The notes under the pieces were generated by a model that saw nothing but the letters and a program-made list of their open reading frames with translations, searched no databases and was not told the origin of the DNA. Positions 32,724 to 34,589 of a stretch of DNA of 34,589 bases are shown one piece after another. This DNA comes from an uncultured Eubacteriales bacterium (GTDB lineage Bacteria > Bacillota > Clostridia > Oscillospirales > Acutalibacteraceae): contig CATJNB010000102.1 in the NCBI GenBank assembly GCA_949741605.1, positions 1 to 34,589 of the forward strand, written 5' to 3'. How positions within the stretch are numbered: the stretch's first letter is position 1; the number at the start of each line of letters is the position of its first letter. The translations under genes were made by a program, and so were the position numbers.

Positions 32724-33254
32724 TCAGCCGTTGCGCTGTGCCAGACGGGCCGGCAAATGGATTCCTCTGCGGCAAAGCGAACGCCGGATCGGTTTTTCCA
32801 GCCGGCGCCGGACCCGGAACGACAGAGAAGCCTCCGGGGTGACCGGCATGAGCAAAATCGACTTCATCCCCGACAGGTTCGCCCCCAGCACATCCGTAAA
32901 CACCTGGTCGCCTACCACGACGGTTGTGCGGTGTTTGGCGCGCATGATACTGGCTGCACGATGGTATCCCGACGGCAGGGGCTTGAATGCCCGGCACAAA
33001 AATGGCAAGTCATACTGCCGGGCAAACGGTGCGACCCGGTGGGCATAGTTGTTGGACACAATGATGATTTGGATCCCGGCGTTGCGCATATTGTGGGTCC
33101 ATGCCACGCTCCCGGGGAACGGCTCCGGGCTGCCATGCGCCGCAAGGGTATTGTCAACATCTAACAAAAGGGTATCCGCCCCCATCGCGCGCACCAGCTC
33201 GGGGGTGATATCGGTGACCCGCTCTACGGATACGGTTGGTCGGAATAATCCCAT
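32724..33254 (-). CDS. yqeG: YqeG-family HAD phosphatase
   Basis: A 176-residue HAD superfamily IIIA phosphatase of the YqeG group. Motif I is LLLDVDNTLAAHGS, motif II IIVSNNYAHRV, motif III lies in RAFKPLPSG, and motif IV is VVVGDQVFTDVLGAN. All catalytic positions look intact. The substrate is not established; distant relatives hydrolyse phosphatidylglycerophosphate. The C-terminus is unusually basic (RVRRRLEKPIRRSLCRRG). GGAAGGAG lies 5 bases before the ATG. It starts a short unit with pepP. Confidence 0.92.
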   Translation of the reverse strand: MGLFRPTVSVERVTDITPELVRAMGADTLLLDVDNTLAAHGSPEPFPGSVAWTHNMRNAGIQIIIVSNNYAHRVAPFARQYDLPFLCRAFKPLPSGYHRAASIMRAKHRTTVVVGDQVFTDVLGANLSGMKSILLMPVTPEASLSFRVRRRLEKPIRRSLCRRGIHLPARLAQRNG

Positions 33255-33272
33255 AACTGCTCCTTCCTATAC

Positions 33273-33306
33273 GAAAAAAAGCAGGCATAGCTGCCCGCTT
33301 TTCTTT
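33273..33306 (-). terminator. Terminator of rpsU
   Basis: On the minus strand AAAAGCGGGCA pairs with TGCCTGCTTTT (one G-U pair) across a 4-base loop, followed by TTTTTT. It separates rpsU from yqeG. Confidence 0.85.
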
Positions 33307-33335
33307 TTTGGTACCGCTTGGCTCCCAAATACAGC

Positions 33336-33512
33336 TTATTTAAACTTACGTTTCCGAGCTGCTTCAGACTTTTTCTTCCGTTTTACAGAAGGCTTTTCAT
33401 AAGCTTCTCTCTTACGGACCTCAGCGATTACACCAGCTCTGGCACATTGCTTTTTGAAACGCCGCAAAGCACTGTCCAAAGACTCATTGTCTTTAATTCT
33501 GATTTCTGCCAT
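33336..33512 (-). CDS. rpsU: Ribosomal protein bS21
   Basis: 58 residues, so missing from the ORF track. Translation of the minus strand gives [22 protein letters not shown] followed by [20 protein letters not shown] and a Lys/Arg-rich tail ending in KRKFK. This is the bS21 sequence of the small ribosomal subunit, near the anti-Shine-Dalgarno end of 16S rRNA. GGAGGG lies 9 bases before the ATG. It has its own consensus promoter and terminator. Confidence 0.97.
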   Translation of the reverse strand: MAEIRIKDNESLDSALRRFKKQCARAGVIAEVRKREAYEKPSVKRKKKSEAARKRKFK

Positions 33513-33555
33513 TTATTCTATCCCTCCCATCCGCACCACGGCAGGGGTTCTTTCA

Positions 33556-33573
33556 TGTATCGAATTCAATACA
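33556..33573 (-). promoter_or_regulatory. Near-perfect 18-bp palindrome in the rpsU leader
   Basis: TGTATYGAATTCRATACA: 18 bases, symmetric except for one pair that would be G-U in RNA. It lies at about +7 to +24 of the predicted rpsU transcript. It could be an operator (DNA) or a short leader hairpin (RNA). Confidence 0.4.
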
Positions 33574-33586
33574 GAATACAAAAGTT

Positions 33587-33615
33587 ATTATACCCATTTT
33601 CCCCCCTTCTGTCAA
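33587..33615 (-). promoter_or_regulatory. Consensus promoter of rpsU
   Basis: On the minus strand TTGACA, a 17-base spacer, then TATAAT: a perfect vegetative promoter, fitting a highly expressed ribosomal protein gene. Confidence 0.93.
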
Positions 33616-33705
33616 GACCTATCTTACAAATCTTTTTGGTTTTATCCTGATTTTTTCCCTCTTCGCCTTTTTTTACCATTTCCCAAACTTTTCCCAAATT
33701 CCCTC

Positions 33706-33734
33706 TTGACTTCTCCCCATTTTTATGGTATCCT
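33706..33734 (+). promoter_or_regulatory. Promoter of tRNA-Trp
   Basis: TTGACT, a 17-base spacer, then TATCCT on the plus strand, ending 18 bases before the tRNA. It is divergent to the rpsU promoter, from which a pyrimidine-rich stretch of about 90 bases separates it. Confidence 0.75.
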
Positions 33735-33752
33735 AAAAAACGTTGAATATAT

Positions 33753-33828
33753 AGGGGTATAGCTCAGTTGGTAGAGCAGTGGTCTCCAAAACCACGTGCC
33801 GAGGGTTCAAGTCCTTCTGCCCCTGCCA
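33753..33828 (+). tRNA. tRNA-Trp (anticodon CCA), 3' CCA encoded
   Basis: A 76-base cloverleaf. The acceptor arm AGGGGTA pairs with TGCCCCT (one G-U), the D-arm starts AGCTC with TTGGTAGA, and the anticodon stem GTGGT/ACCAC holds loop CTCCAAA with CCA. The T-arm has GGTTCAAGTCC, the discriminator is G, and the encoded CCA ends at 33828. The gene appears complete. Its 3' half is the likely integration site of the element encoded to the right. Confidence 0.97.
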
Positions 33829-33837
33829 GATTTTGAA

Positions 33838-33876
33838 AGCCTCAAACCTAGCAGATACGCGGGTTTGAGGCTTTTT
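33838..33876 (+). terminator. Terminator after tRNA-Trp
   Basis: AGCCTCAAACC pairs with GGGTTTGAGGCT across a 12-base loop, followed by TTTTT, 10 bases after the tRNA. It lies between the tRNA and the tail of the recombinase gene. Confidence 0.88.
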
Positions 33877-33884
33877 CTTGTTTT

Positions 33885-34589
33885 TTACGCACTGTTTGAC
33901 CCTTTAATTGACCCTTTACAGTTTTTAATAAACGCTTCCATACGGGCCGCACTTTCCGTTTTCATCTTTTCCGTAACATGGCCGTATACGTCAAGAGTAA
34001 ATGCTGCCGTAGCATGCCCCAAATTTTCCTGTACGGTTTTGATGTCGTCGCCCTCCTGCAATGACGTAACGGCGTAAGTGTGTCTTAGGTCGTGGAAACG
34101 GGCTTCCGGTATTCCGATCTCGCAAGCGATCCGCTTAAAATGCTTTATAATCGTACGGGGGACTAGGTTCTTACCGATCTCATCTGTAAACACAAGATTG
34201 GGGGGATTGTTCCAAACGCTCCCGGCTTTCAAACGGTTTGCAGTCTGCTTGTGCTTTTCGTTTTGGAGCACCTTCATGACAAATGGTGCCGGTACAATTA
34301 CCCGTTTCTTTCCGCTCTTCGGACTGATGAAATAATAGTCCCCGTTCTTCTCCTTTTGAAGTTGCTGGCTGACGGTAACAGTGCCTTGCTCAAAATCCAC
34401 ACAACCCCAAGTAAGCCCAAGGATTTCCCCCTCCCTCATTCCGGTGAATAACGTCACCAAAAACAAATTTTGAAACCGTTTCTTTTCCAAAGCCCCCAGA
34501 AAATCAGCGATTGTTGATTCTTCTAGGGGCTTTATTTCTTTGCGTTCCATACGGGGAAGCGTACAGGCAGCAGACGGGTTAAATGGAAT
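33885..34589 (-). CDS. Tyrosine recombinase/integrase, C-terminal part (runs off the window)
   Basis: The frame stays open to the right edge: the 13 codons before the ORF-track Met read IPFNPSAACTLPR without stop, so the N-terminus lies outside and the Met at 34550 is internal. The visible ~234 residues are the catalytic domain of a phage/ICE-type integrase. TLFTGMREGEILGL contains the first catalytic Arg, RFHDLRHTYA gives HxxR, LGHATAAFTLDVYGHV gives the second His and the Tyr nucleophile. The preceding NPSAACTLPR matches the end of the usual core-binding domain. The gene points toward the tRNA-Trp 3' end, with its stop 57 bases beyond. It probably catalyses insertion and excision of an element that continues to the right. 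Confidence 0.93.
   Translation of the reverse strand: MPFNPSAACTLPRMERKEIKPLEESTIADFLGALEKKRFQNLFLVTLFTGMREGEILGLTWGCVDFEQGTVTVSQQLQKEKNGDYYFISPKSGKKRVIVPAPFVMKVLQNEKHKQTANRLKAGSVWNNPPNLVFTDEIGKNLVPRTIIKHFKRIACEIGIPEARFHDLRHTYAVTSLQEGDDIKTVQENLGHATAAFTLDVYGHVTEKMKTESAARMEAFIKNCKGSIKGSNSA

Noticed and set aside
33838-33872. Inverted repeat after tRNA-Trp as an attachment-site arm
   Set aside because: Stem followed by T run is a standard tRNA terminator; no second copy is visible in the window to mark it as an att repeat.

Overview
The window looks like chromosomal DNA of a Gram-positive anaerobe of class Clostridia, probably an Oscillospiraceae/Ruminococcaceae-type organism. I infer this from the gene families and their order: yggS-sepF-ylmH-divIVA-ileS followed by lspA-rluD, miaB-ylbF-mutS-mutL-miaA, pepP-efp next to a CD1247-like protein, the QueH form of epoxyqueuosine reductase, DUF4358 and GDSL lipoproteins, strong AGGAGG ribosome-binding sites, and sigma-A promoters. 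No species name can be read directly from the sequence. Base composition by eye is near or slightly above 50% GC in genes, with AT-rich intergenic gaps.

Left part (1-4451): a secreted GH25 lysozyme-like protein with Ig-like and FnIII modules (minus strand); a divergent 81-residue protein with 19 cysteines (plus strand); and a minus-strand pair of lipoproteins, a GDSL/SGNH hydrolase and a DUF4358 protein. Next (4363-9346) is a plus-strand operon, ppx-like / ppk / 6-phosphofructokinase. It has a consensus promoter, a 5' leader that can fold over its own ribosome-binding site, and a terminator shared with the convergent neighbour.

Centre (9339-27040): a long minus-strand series. Read in transcription order it is a glycosyltransferase, miaB, ylbF, mutS, mutL, then (after a gap with a promoter) miaA, a membrane-anchored HlyD-like protein, yggS, sepF, ylmH, divIVA, ileS and a terminator, then lspA, rluD and a comEA-like gene. 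It combines tRNA modification, mismatch repair, septum/pole placement, isoleucine charging and lipoprotein maturation.

Right part (27041-34589): an unrecognised 98-residue protein, queH, a polysaccharide-type nucleotide-sugar dehydratase with an overlapping 18-codon upstream ORF, a Zn-ribbon/His-tailed CD1247-like protein, efp, an Xaa-Pro peptidase, a YqeG phosphatase, and rpsU (too short for the ORF track). Last come a tRNA-Trp(CCA) and, 56 bases beyond its 3' end and pointing toward it, a tyrosine recombinase running off the window. This is the usual arrangement at the edge of an element integrated at a tRNA gene, so the last ~0.7 kb is probably the start of a prophage or integrative element lying mostly outside the window.

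Most of the window is conserved housekeeping DNA. The less explained items are the Cys-rich small protein, the ppx leader and the coupling of polyphosphate genes to phosphofructokinase, the HlyD-like protein in the division cluster, the Cys-tailed YlbF, the capD upstream ORF, the palindrome at the rpsU promoter, and the tRNA-Trp/integrase junction. I saw no CRISPR array, insertion sequence or rRNA gene.
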